Assembly (NCBI RefSeq): GCF_030272615.1
Contig: NC_081412.1
Coordinates: 474,743,657 to 474,807,656, forward strand
Source: Cryptomeria japonica
Taxonomy: Eukaryota > Streptophyta > Pinopsida > Cupressales > Cupressaceae
Direction: 5' to 3'
DNA length: 64,000 nt
The notes beneath the pieces were generated by a model, which was not told the DNA's origin, did no database searches, and saw nothing but the letters and a program-made list of their open reading frames with translations. The translations under genes were made by a program, and so were the position numbers. Position 1 is the stretch's first letter. Every line of letters starts with the position of its first letter. Shown here in pieces: positions 35,117-45,798 of this stretch.

Positions 35117-36591
35117 TGTTGGCATTATGTGAATTGGTATGAGGACATAATGACATTGTGTGTTGTCGTTGATGTCCATATGATGAAGAGAAGAAGAACC
35201 GGTATAACACTGTGAGCCAACATTTGTGCCAAAGTGAAGCAGTGTGTTTGTTTAAGATGAACCGACATATGGTTATGGGAACCGGCACATGGAAGTGGTG
35301 TATGACTACCGATTGGTGGTCTCAACTTCAGGGTTTCCGGTTGGAGTGCTTCAAGCCTATGTGGGTCAACTAGTGACTTTGTGTGATGAGTTAGCATGGT
35401 AATGAAGAATAGATCGTATTGCCACGTAAGCCTTGTGTGCTTGAAGGAGATTGTTCCTATCTACCTCAGGAATGTGTGAAGTCTATAAATGGTGATAACG
35501 TGTGATGGGTTATCAGCTACCATGAAATCAGTGGAAAATGGACGATGGAGAATGTCTTGAGATTGGATCAAGACTGTTGCATTTAATGCAGTGTGCTCAA
35601 TGGTTAGGATTAAACCGTTTGAATTCCTTAACCTGACAGGTTTAGGGTTTAGGGTTTATGCTATTGACCTATATGTTTTGCTATAAGGTCGATGTTGTGA
35701 TTCTTTCAGAGGTTGTTGGCAAAAGTTGTGTGTGTGTAGAAGAGATACGTGATTCTTGCCAGACTAGAGGAGAGAAGTGATACCTATAGAGTGTAAGTGT
35801 AGAAGGAAAAGAGGAGCTTAAGTGGATCTACATTAGCATTGAGTGCTATTATTAGGTCATTATTATACTTGTTGATCTTTAACAACTTCAACAGTTGTGA
35901 AATCCCTTAACCGGGTAGCCTTAACTAGCTTGTTGTTAATCCTTTGACAAGGTAACTCAAAGCTATTGAGTTATTGATATCCTCTAGCTACTGAGTTCTT
36001 CAAATCCACTAACAAGGTAACCTTTAACAGGGTTTAATCCTTAACCAGGTATTGTAGCCATCCCTTAACCGGGCGATCCCTAACAAGATCAATTCCTAAC
36101 AGAACCTATTGTATCTGTCTTTAACTGGACAAGGCTCCTAGTAGAGTGGACTTCTAAAGAGTTCAAAACAAGCTTGTGGGTATTCATCCCCACCGTGGTT
36201 TTTCCCAGTTGGGTTTCCATGTGAAAAATATGTGTGTCAAGTGTGATGTCTTCTTCATGTGATGCTATGATTATTTTTTGTGAAGCAGTGATTCATGTTG
36301 ATCTAGTAGTAATATGTACATCTTTGATTGTAGATTACCTGGTCATGCATTAGGGTAAAATGGAGACGAAGTGTTAGATTATATGAGAAGATAAGTGTCA
36401 ACCGGTTTATGTTTGTCTCAGTTATTCTGGGTTTTTCCGGTTGTACTCTGTTTAAGGACCGGTGTTATTGTTTGTCTATTAATGCATAGTGTTTGCTAAC
36501 AAACTAGTTTAAGGTTGTGTTTTTGTCTATACTGATTCATCCCCCCCTCTCAGTACCGGTTTGGTACTATTCGTTCATCATTAAGTTATCA
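35117..36591 (+). repeat. 3' LTR of Cop-E
   Basis: 1,475 bp, TGTTGGCATTATG to GTTATCA, preceded by aaagggggagat. Between 34945 and 35116 three further G-rich motifs occur (cctcagggggagtag, gtcaaagggggagaag, tttgggggagaag). Confidence 0.95.
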
Positions 36592-37572
36592 TGTATGACA
36601 TGGCATGACAGATGGGTTGCTCCATGGAGAGAAATGGTGACGTATCAAGTGCACGTGGCTCCGAAGGGTAGTTGAGGGTCCGCCTTGATTCAACTGGCGG
36701 TTATGTTAAAAATGGTAAAGTTAAAACATGTGGTAGCCTTAGAATGGGGCCCAATGGAGTTATCTAAGAAAATAGCCGACTACCACATGGCATTTATTCA
36801 TTGGTGATGAAACAAGGCAAGTGGTCTCTGAGTTGGGGGTCCACTTTGAATGTCAGAGTGTGTTAAATTTTGTACATCTCGGGGTGGATCCAATGATTGT
36901 CGTTGTTTCGTAGCTTGAAGATGCCTGTCGTTTAGCCTTCGCAAAGTGGGGAAAAACATTAGCAATCATCATTGTACATGGTTAGTTAAGAAGATTGGTG
37001 GTCACTGTGGGAAGTAAAGATCAAGTAAGTGGAAAATGATCTGATGGCTGACGTTGTTTCACGTGATTAAAGTGCACAAGGTTTAGTGTTCACAAAGTAG
37101 CGAAAAGAAGATGGGGCCCATCACTAATACACAAGAATCAGAAGGAGTAAATGCAGTGCAAGTTCCAAGGATATAAGGAACATCATTACTTCACAAAAGA
37201 AAAGTGTGGGGGTTTTAAGCTCTGCAAAATGGCAAAACAATGAAATAGAGAAAGACTCAGAGAACTTGTGGTCTGTTGGAGCCTATTTTTGAATTTGATT
37301 TGCGAATTCAATTCCGAGGTGATGGTCGAAGCATGCAAGATTAATGCCTCAATTCAATGCCAAGTTGCTGAGTTAGGGTCCACATCAATTGAATATTGGC
37401 ATCATTTTGACAAGTTTGTTGCAGAGGAGTTGGTACAGAGTGAGTTTCTTTAGGCAAATAACCAAGGTTTTTGTGTTTTTTCTTGCTAGTTGCAGTCAGA
37501 AAATTGGTGTGCCTGTGTGAATTGCTTCGTTAGAATCCTGTGTAAATCTCAATTGATAATTGCATTAATGGG

Positions 37573-39600
37573 ATGGCACCAAGAAGGGAGTTCACAGTGA
37601 ACATAAACTACCAACAAAGGAACATATGTGATGACTTCCTGGAACAACTAACCATGTCTACCAATGTCGTGGCCAAAACTAAGAAATTGGTACCAAAAAA
37701 CCCTCATTTAAGAATTGGAGACAGTCTGTATGATAAAGGCAATTGGTTGAGGGATCCATAGATAGGGATGTTAGGTTTGGGACTTTTCAAGTTAGGTTTT
37801 GGTCAGAGACATTCCCTTACCCCATTAAATAGTATATGGGAATTGGATGTGGGAAAGCTTATAGTCCTCGGGGTCTTCATGGATATAGATTTGTTGACCC
37901 TCATTGCACAAAAATATGACGCTATAGCCAAATGTGTCAGGAATACAAAGGGAGCATCCTTAATTGAGATTAATGATGATGAGTTCAGGAAGGTTTTCAA
38001 GCTCAGTGAAGTGTCCAATTATTTAGAGCCTATCAAATTTGAGACACTTGCACAAGTCTACAATGTGTAGAGGGATCACCTTAGGAGTGGCCCACTGAAA
38101 GAGTTTTTTGTAAAGATAGGAGGGTTAACTATTGTAGGCCCCAGTACCATGGAACCCTTCTCCCTAAATTTTTTTACTCTAAGGGATAAAGGCATGTATT
38201 GGGCACTCTGTTAGATTTTTGGAGAAGATGCTGAGAGAAACATGCAAACCCATTATATGCTGATGATAGCATAGATTCTAAACCCCTCTCTGGCAATAAC
38301 ATTTGATTATGTGCCTTACCTTAGTAATGCAATTCATGAAGGGCTAGTAGGCATAAAAAATGGTAAGGTGGATAGGCCTTTTCGATGGAACTCCCTTCTT
38401 ATGCATATGTTTTTATTTAAAGGTCCTGACTATTTTTCTAGTGAAATGGAACTAAAAATGGAAAAATATGGTGAAGTGATGCCAGTGCAGCTATGGAGCA
38501 CCATTTTGTCCTAGGATAGAGAAGATACTAGTTACCTAAAGTTTGATAGGTGAATTGCATCTAAAATTAGGATTCTCTTGTCTGTAGAAAACCCTAGGAT
38601 TCCTAAGGCTCTCTTAGAATTCCTCAGGCCCAAGGAGTTTGCTGAAGGTATTAAGATTGTTCATAATTGGGGTGATATGTGCTTTGCACCCTGTTTCTAC
38701 AGTTTTTAGAGTTTATGGTTTCATAGGCACTCCATATTTATTGCCTTATCAAGTCCCATTGAAGATAGAAATTGCAGAAGTCTTAAGGCAAATTAGAGGT
38801 GTGCAAGAGGCAGAGCTGACAAATAGGGGTAAACGGACTATTTTCCCAATTGTTAGCATGGCTCATCATTTTGTGATCACCAAAGGCGACTGGAAGTATT
38901 TTAAAGAATTATTTAAACGATATAGGTTGTCTACTACAGTTTCAAGATTTGCAGACCTTGAAGATTTTTTCAATGGCATGTTTAGAAAGAGAGTAGTATG
39001 TAAAGGTAGGCCCCACCAATTTCATTTCCCTAAAGATCTGATTAGGAATGAATTCAATTTGGATGAGCAAGAATTGAGGAAAGAGAAGTGGGTGGCATAC
39101 AAAAGGGCTCTTGATTTCATTCATCAATTTGATAGTAGTTATGACCCTCTTTCTAGTTTTAATCCCTTTGAGGAAAAGATAAAATTCTTAATTCTTTATT
39201 TTGAAGACCTCATGCAAACTTTGAAAGAAAAGAGGGAGGTTATAATGAGAGATGATCCTGACAGGGTTAGAGTGGTTCTATCTAAGCTTGGCTTTGCTAA
39301 GGCCATCCCACCAGGTGATTATGTAATGCACAAGAAATCAAAATACAGTGTGATGATACTAGTGACTGGTGAGCCTTCTACTTCAAGAGGGAAAAGGGAA
39401 ATTGAAGATGTCATAGACATCCAACACTCCCCTAAAAGGAAAAGAGTGGGGAAGGAAGTGCAAACTGATGAGCCTCTGTATTCTCCATCTCAATCCCCCA
39501 TCCACATAGGAGATGAGCAGGCGGTGGTCGAACAGTTATTACAGTTAGGGAGTCTCGGGGAGATTGCCTACACATATTAAGAGACACAAGAAGGGATGCC
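37573..39600 (+). pseudogene. ORF inside Tat-I 5' LTR, N-terminal and middle part
   Basis: The ATG at 37573 begins MAPRREFTVNINYQQRN. Reading continues past TAGs (after LRDP, MIA and ILS) and one frameshift near 38660, then runs openly for 313 residues (38639-39580). The middle part has an Ala/Leu-rich folded look (KVDRPFRWNSLLMHMFLFKG). Near 39430 there is a basic, nuclear-signal-like string (SPKRKRVGKEVQTDEPLYS). A short upstream frame (37279-37452, MVEACKINASIQCQ) is also conserved in the 3' LTR and could be a first exon or leader. No gag, pol or envelope motif is present. Cop-G interrupts the coding region at 39626. Function unknown; the domain may resemble the TRG-D second ORF. Confidence 0.6.
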
Positions 39601-39998
39601 AGAAGAGCCACCTAGTGCTAAGATGTGTTAGCATTTAGCATTATAACAAACAATGGAAGATTGTTGGCATTTCAATAAGGATATTGAGAAGGTTGATTAT
39701 TATGGATATAACTGATTAAGGATGTTTACTATCTTGATATTAATTATTTTGTCATTGATGTCAAGAAATTGATTTTCTAATTCAGTATGATGTTGCCATA
39801 TCTTGAGAAGTATGATTTGAAGAATATAAAGATGTTAGTAAAAGACACAGAAAGTTATGATGAATAAGGGGATGAATAAGGTATTGAATAGGAAAATATT
39901 ACCGAGTCAGACAATGATGAGATCATGATGTTTAGATTGTTTTGACATCATACATATGTTGTAAATTGTAAGGTTAATACTATACTATGCTACCAGGC

Positions 39999-40067
39999 AA
40001 AGAACCTAGTCAGTAAACCCTAAAGAACCTAGTCAGTAAACCCTAAGGAACTTAGTCGGTAAACCCT
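39999..40067 (+). repeat. Three 23-bp tandem units with telo-box in Cop-G LTR
   Basis: Units 39999-40021, 40022-40044 and 40045-40067 read aaagaacctagtcagtaaac plus cct with few changes. Each ends in aaaccctaa when joined to the next, which is the plant telo-box core. The same three units occur at 46175-46243 in the 3' LTR. Confidence 0.9.
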
Positions 40068-40464
40068 AAGGTTATCGCTATCAGTTAATGAAGGCGGAAT
40101 GTCTAGCGAGTAAAGTTTAGTATTCACAGAGTTGTAACCAAGCTATAACAGAATGCATTAAATGTTTACATGCGTTATTTAATGAAGGAAGCTGATGAGA
40201 TGGAACTGATTAAATGATTGGTATGTCATAAATAAAGTTTGTTAATGAATCTATGGCAAAGGAAGATCGACAGGAAGATTTACAGCTTAGATAGAACCCC
40301 AATACCTTAGCACAAGTTCCAAGAAAAATATATGCAAGTTCCAAGGTGAGGTAAAACATTTTCAGATCGAAAGATGCATTGAACCTGGACAATATTGAAG
40401 ATCTGATGGTTATGATTGATCATGGGAAATGTGATCAAGGAGATTAAGTAGTTAGCTAATTGTT

Positions 40465-40472
40465 TATAAATA
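40465..40472 (+). promoter_or_regulatory. TATA box in Cop-G 5' LTR
   Basis: tataaata followed by gggaac; the same box is at 46641-46648 in the 3' LTR. It lies ~400 bp downstream of the telo-box units, a plausible LTR promoter layout. Confidence 0.5.
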
Positions 40473-41248
40473 GGGAACTGTTGATAAACAATGCATGCGG
40501 GCAAGTGTATGCACAGGGATGCTACATAGTGATTACCAAGCATAGAAGCTTGAAGATCTTTTTTGATAATAGAGTATAGTGCCTAGTAGAGGGACAAGAT
40601 AAGTCCTATGAATAGATTGTATTGAGAAAATAAGAATCTGCTTTAGCATTTTTAGATGTGAAGTTGTAGATACATTTTTATTACTGTTATTTTGTGAGAG
40701 TGACAAAAAATCTCTTAACCGAGTGGACTTAACAGTCTTATTTGTAAATCCTCTAGCAAGGTGACATTCTAATTAAGTGTTTGAAATCCTTTGACAAGGT
40801 CACTTATAACAAGGTGAAGATCCTAACAGATCTAAGGGAAATCCCTTAATTGGGTCACATCTAGCAATGTGTTTGTAATCTTTAACAGGATTTGCTTTTA
40901 ACCGAGCATACTCTAGAAGAGTATATTTCTTAGTGGGTCAGAAATCCCACACTAGTTTTTCCCTGTTTGGGTTTCCACATTAAATCTGCTGTTATGAGGT
41001 TTATGATGTTTATATGCTTTTGATTTTGCATGTTTAGCAGTTTTTGGTTATATTACTGAAATATATGTTACTGAGGTTGAATCTGATGTTTTTATGGAAG
41101 ATTAAGTTTGTATGATTCAGCCCCCCCCCCCTCTCATCTTGTTGGCTATTGGATCTATACTTATATTAAGTATCAAAACTATCAATTGGTATCAGAGCTT
41201 TGGACTCCAGAAGGAAAGTTTAAAGGCAATTGAGTTAAAGATCAAAAG

Positions 41249-42190
41249 ATGTACAAGAGGGATGCACCGAAGCTGAACAAGTCAAGTTTCTCTACATGGC
41301 AGAAAAGGATGAAGCTACATCTATCAGGAATTGGAGAATATGTTGTATACTATCTGGAGAATGACTTCATCACACCGAGCACCTATCCATTAACTATGGA
41401 AGAGATAAAGGCAAAGCAAGAACATATCCAAGCAATGATTGAAATAACATTTGCATTGACTGATTCAGAGTTTAATGACCTAGAAGGCTGCAATGATGCA
41501 AAGGCAATGTGGGATAAGCTCATATCTGTGTATGGTGGAGATGAACATGTTCAAAGAGAAAAAGTAAATAGTCTAAGAGGACAACTTGAGTCTATGAGGA
41601 TGAATGAAGGTGAGAACATAACTCAGTACAGTACAAGACTAAAGGAGATTGTCAATCAAATCAAAGGAGCAGGTGGAACTATTGAAGAAAAGGATATAAC
41701 AAGTAAGTTGTTAAGAACCCTTCTACTAGCTTATGTAATCCAAGTCTCTACAATCAATGAATTGAGGTTTGTACCTAATATGCTAGTTTCTTTAGATGCT
41801 ACTATTGGTAAGCTACATGCATTTGAGTTAAGTAAATTTGATAACAGTGGATCTTTGATAAATAAAGTTGAATCTACATTTAGTTCTTTTCATCTTGATG
41901 AATCTAATGATTACAATGAAAGAAAGTATAAGTACTCTGAAGAAGATCATAGTGGAGCAAGTGAAAGATTTTGTAAGAACATGGAAGAAGTACACAAACT
42001 GTATGAGGATATCAGAAAGTAGGAAGAGTTTGAAGCACTATTAGCCAGAAGGTTACCAAGAGGCAAAGGTAAGTATAAAGGAAAACTACCTTTGAAATGT
42101 TTCAATTGTGATAATATAGGACATATGGCTTCTAACTGTCCTGACAAAGATTCTACTGAAAAGAGAGATTACCGAGATGACAGACAGTAA
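41249..42190 (+). pseudogene. Cop-G gag
   Basis: An uninterrupted 257-residue frame from an ATG at 41249, then a TAG at 42020 and continuation to about 42190. Core motifs: SFSTWQKRMKLHLSGIGEY, AKAMWDKLISVYGGDEHVQ and SLRGQLESMRMNEGENITQY. A CCHC knuckle CFNCDNIGHMASNC near 42105 is intact. A frameshift near 42190-42240 leads into the pol frame. It is the best-preserved gag in the window. Confidence 0.88.
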
Positions 42191-42199
42191 GACAATCAC

Positions 42200-45100
42200 T
42201 ACAGAGGACACTGAGACTTCAGAAGAAGAGACAGAAAGACATGCTTAATAGCTTCAATGAGGAATCTAATGATGAATCAGATGAAATTGATATAGAGGAA
42301 GTAGTTTATGTGGTTATCAAAGATGGATCAGATGAAGAAAGGTATGAAGAAAAAACCCTACTTTCTCATTTAAGTAAAAATGATTCTTGGATCATAGATA
42401 GTGGATGCTCACATCATATGACAGGAGATAAACACAAGTTTGTTATATTAGAAGATTATGATGGAGGCTATGTAAGATTTGGTAATGATACACCATGTCT
42501 AGTGAAAGGTAAAGGATCTATAACACTTCTTGACAATGCAAGATGTAATGATGTTTATTGGGTTGAAGGTTTGAAATACAATTGGTTGAGTGTAGCACAA
42601 CTAAACAACATAGGTTACTGAATAGAATTTCAGAAAGGAATTGTCAAAGTTCATGACAAGCATGGGAAGTTAGCTACTACTGGGACACAAACAAAAGGTA
42701 ACACATTTCACCTTGACTCAACTCGGAACAAGTGTTTGTATGCAAAGATAGATGATACCTAGTTATGGCATAAAAGGTTTTGTCATGTAAATTTTGATAA
42801 TCTGATCAAAATAAGTAAGAAGCACCGAGTAAGATGTCTACCGAGTCTTGAAAAACCTGAGAATGCTATGTGCCGAGGATGCCAAATGGGTAAGATGACA
42901 AGATCAAGCTTTACAAGTAAGTCTTACACTTATAAGGGAATTTTAGATCTTGTGCACACTAATCTTTGTGGTCCTATGAAAGGTCAAAGTTATTATGGTG
43001 ATAAATATTTCATATTATTTGTGGATGACTATTCAAGGATGATGTTAGTAATGTTTTTAAAATAAAAATCAGAACCTTTTCAAATGTTTAAATGGTACAA
43101 GGCAAGAGTTGAAAATGAAACAGGAAGACAACTGAAATGTCTTAGATCAGATAGGGGAGGAGAGTTCACATATGATGAATTCAACTTATACTGCAATGAT
43201 CATGGTATTAAAAGACAAGTCTCTGCAACGAGAACTCCACAGTAGAATGGAATAGCTAAGAGAAGAAATAGATCTATTGTGGATTGTGCTAGAACACTGA
43301 TGATTGAAAAGAAAGTACCACAAACATTTTGGAGAGAAGCAATAAGCACATCAGTTTACACTCTAAACCAAGTACAATTGAAGAAAGGTACTTTGAAGAC
43401 ACCTTATGAAATCTGGTATGACAAGAAACCTAATGTAAGTTATTTTAAAATCTTTGGAAGTAGATGCTATGTTCACAAAGATGATAGAAATGGCAAGTTT
43501 GATTAGAAAAGTGAAGAAGGAACATTTATAGGTTATTCTTCTAGAAGCAAAGCATTTAAATGTCTGATCAAATCATCTAACAAAATAGTAGAAAGTGTAA
43601 ATGTGAAAATTGATGAATTTGCTAAAAGAAATGATGAAGGAAATTCCAAGGAACCAGAAGACTATGATAAATTTGTCTATGTTCAACTGACAAGTCTTAC
43701 CGAGAAGACTGTTGAAGAAAATGAAGAGAATATTCAGTTACCAAGTGATGAAGAAGATCATATAGAGCCTACCAATCCTATATTAGCCAAGTATGTCAAA
43801 AGACATCATGCCCTGAGTCAGATTATAGGAGGTAAGGATGATCCAGTGATGACAAGGAACAAACTAAGATAGAACACATGTCTAATATCTGAATTTGAAC
43901 CGAGAATAGTAAAAGAGGCATTTAACATTGAAGATTGGATAAATGCTATGACAGAAGAGATTGATCAAATCAAGAAGAATGACACATGGACACTAATCCC
44001 AAGACCGAAGGACAAAAATGTAATCAGTACAAAGTGGATTTTCAGAAACAAGCTAAATGAAAAAGGAGAGATCATTCGAAACAAAGCGAGACTAGTTTGC
44101 AAAGGTTATGCTCAAGAAGAAGGAATTGATTATAGTGAAACTTTTGCACCTGTTGCTAGACTTGAAGGGGTAAGAACATTATTGGCATATGCTGCTTTCA
44201 AAATTTCAAGATATATCAAATGGATGTCAAATCTGCATTTCTGAATGGAATATTAGAAGAAGAAGTTTTTATTGAACAACCTGAAGGATTTGTTGAAGAC
44301 AATAATAAAGATCAGGTATGTAAATTGAACAAAGCTTTATATGGTTTGAAACAAGCACCTAGAGCATGGTATGAAAGATTGCACTCTTATTTGATTAAGA
44401 TTGGTTTTATAAGGAAAAGTGAGAACAACAATATGTACATGAAGAATGATGAAAATGGAATACTGATCTCAGCCATATTTGTCGATGATATTATATTTTG
44501 TGGAAATGACTCTCTATGTAAGAACTTTGGAAATGAAATGAGCAAAGAATTTGAGATGTCATTAATCAGTGAGATAAAGTATTTTATAGGTTTACAAATA
44601 CTGCAAATGAAAAATGAGATTTTCATTACTCAATCCAAGTACATAAAGGAAATCTTGAAGAAATTTGGAATGGAGGATTCAAAACCAGTAAGTACTCCTA
44701 TGACTACCAACTGTAAATTATCAAAGAATGATGAATCTACATCTGTTGATGAGAGACTTTACCGATCCATGATTGGGGAGCTACAATATGCTGTTCACAG
44801 CACACCAGACATAGCACATGCAGTAGGTATAGTTGCAAGATTCTCTGCAGATCCTAAGGAAACACACATGACAATAATCAAAAGAATTTTTAGATACTTG
44901 AAAGGCACTGAGCATTATGGCTTAGTATATTAGAAAGGAAATGATTTTGATTTAAAAGTTTATACTAATGCTGATTGGGGAGGCAACATTGATGACAAAC
45001 AAAGCACAAGTGGAGGAGCTTTCTTTTTAGGAGAAAGACTAGTGAGGTTGGCTTAGCAAGAAACAAGGATGTGTTTCATAGTCAACAACAGAAGCTGAAT

Positions 45101-45432
45101 ACGTTGCTACAGCATTGAATTGCACCAACATTGCATGGATCAAACAACTATTGGAAGGTATAAATGAGAAAGTTACCGAGCCAGTAACTATATTATGTGA
45201 CAATACTAGTGCCATTAACATTTCAAAAAACCCTGTTATGCACTCTAAGACAAAGCACATCTCTATCAAATATCATTATCTTAGAGAAGAAGCTCAAGAG
45301 AAGAAAGTGGTCTTGGAGTATGTTAGCACAAAGGAAAAAATAGCAGATATCTTCACCAAACCACTACCAAGGGACACTTTTGAATATCTCAGAAGTAAGT
45401 TAGGGGTCCTACCCCTATCTTCTACTCACTGA
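42200..45432 (+). pseudogene. Cop-G pol: protease, integrase, RT, RNase H
   Basis: The protease site WIIDSGCSHHMTGD (~42390) keeps Asp-Ser-Gly. The integrase HHCC region (WHKRFCHVNFDNLI, CRGCQMGK) is readable. The first catalytic Asp is replaced by Asn (HTNLCGP, ~42955), the second is present (VDDYSRMM) and the Glu position reads Lys (NGIAKRRN, ~43255). RT has [20 protein letters not shown] and FVDDIIFCG (~44480). RNase H has VYTNADW (Asn for the first catalytic Asp), STTEAEY and CDNTSAIN. A frameshift near 44205 and another near 45050 cancel each other. Stops lie near 42621, 42761, 43063, 43243, 43504, 43870, 44931 and 45080. The protein ends at 45432. Confidence 0.92.
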
Positions 45433-45798
45433 CCGAGTTCGGTGAAAGCATCAATCCGATGACTCTATTGAATATCTTCTAGGAGTTGATGCTGACTTAC
45501 ACACTTTAGGAGGTTTTCTAAAGGTGTGCAAGAAACAATATCAGGGAACATGAATTGAAGACATAATGCTCCGATCAAGACTTAGTTGATACACAATAGC
45601 AGGAAATCACTTCTCAGTGACATAAATTATGTTTTAGTTCTTTACTTTTTGGCATTGTTGTCAAAGGGGGAGAAGACTAATATAAAGGGGAGAAGACTAA
45701 TGTATGGGGGAGAGCATTTCAGCATTTCAGAATCATAGCAATCTGAATCTTTTAATGTCAAATTAATTGGTTTTGCCATCAATGCCAAAGGGGGAGAT

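Larger units (their letters stand above)
29191..36591 (+). mobile_element. Cop-E: complete-length Ty1/copia element nested in Tat-I 5' LTR
   Basis: LTRs at 29191-30678 and 35117-36591, with a perfect target duplication tgtat (29186-29190 and 36592-36596). Joining the flanks restores the order seen uninterrupted near 59310 in the other Tat-I LTR, which confirms the insertion. The interior has a tRNA-Met primer-binding site, gag, protease, integrase, RT, RNase H and a polypurine tract (35105-35116). The LTR pair differs by about 7% in the part I compared. About six stops and one frameshift inactivate it. Confidence 0.95.
28600..37245 (+). repeat. Degenerate ~127-bp tandem array in Tat-I 5' LTR (interrupted by Cop-E at 29191-36591)
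   Basis: Units share a core such as gcaaagtagcgaaaagg, usually followed by a GGGCCC-like string, and are preceded by a phrase like gatccaatggctcgcgttg. Cores are visible near 28648, 28775, 28893, 29020 and 29150, then, after Cop-E, near 36935, 37090 and 37225. The same array is uninterrupted at 58720-59960 in the 3' LTR. Confidence 0.65.
39626..41184 (+). repeat. 5' LTR of Cop-G
   Basis: 1,559 bp, TGTTAGCATTTAG to CTATCA. The phrase gattgttggcattt recurs about 35 bp inside the LTR, so the start looks duplicated. It holds three 23-bp tandem units, a TATA box and the shared GTGGG-CCCAC hairpin and GATTCA-polyC block near its end. Conserved minus-strand frames (40210-40392 and 46386-46568) are LTR sequence, not genes. 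Confidence 0.95.

Noticed and set aside
40210-40392. Minus-strand reading frame repeated at 46386-46568
   Set aside because: It is LTR sequence of Cop-G present in both LTRs; no evidence of a gene.
11744-45100. TAG recoding or programmed readthrough in the copia polyproteins
   Set aside because: Stops differ between elements, occur together with frameshifts and active-site losses, and fit deamination decay.
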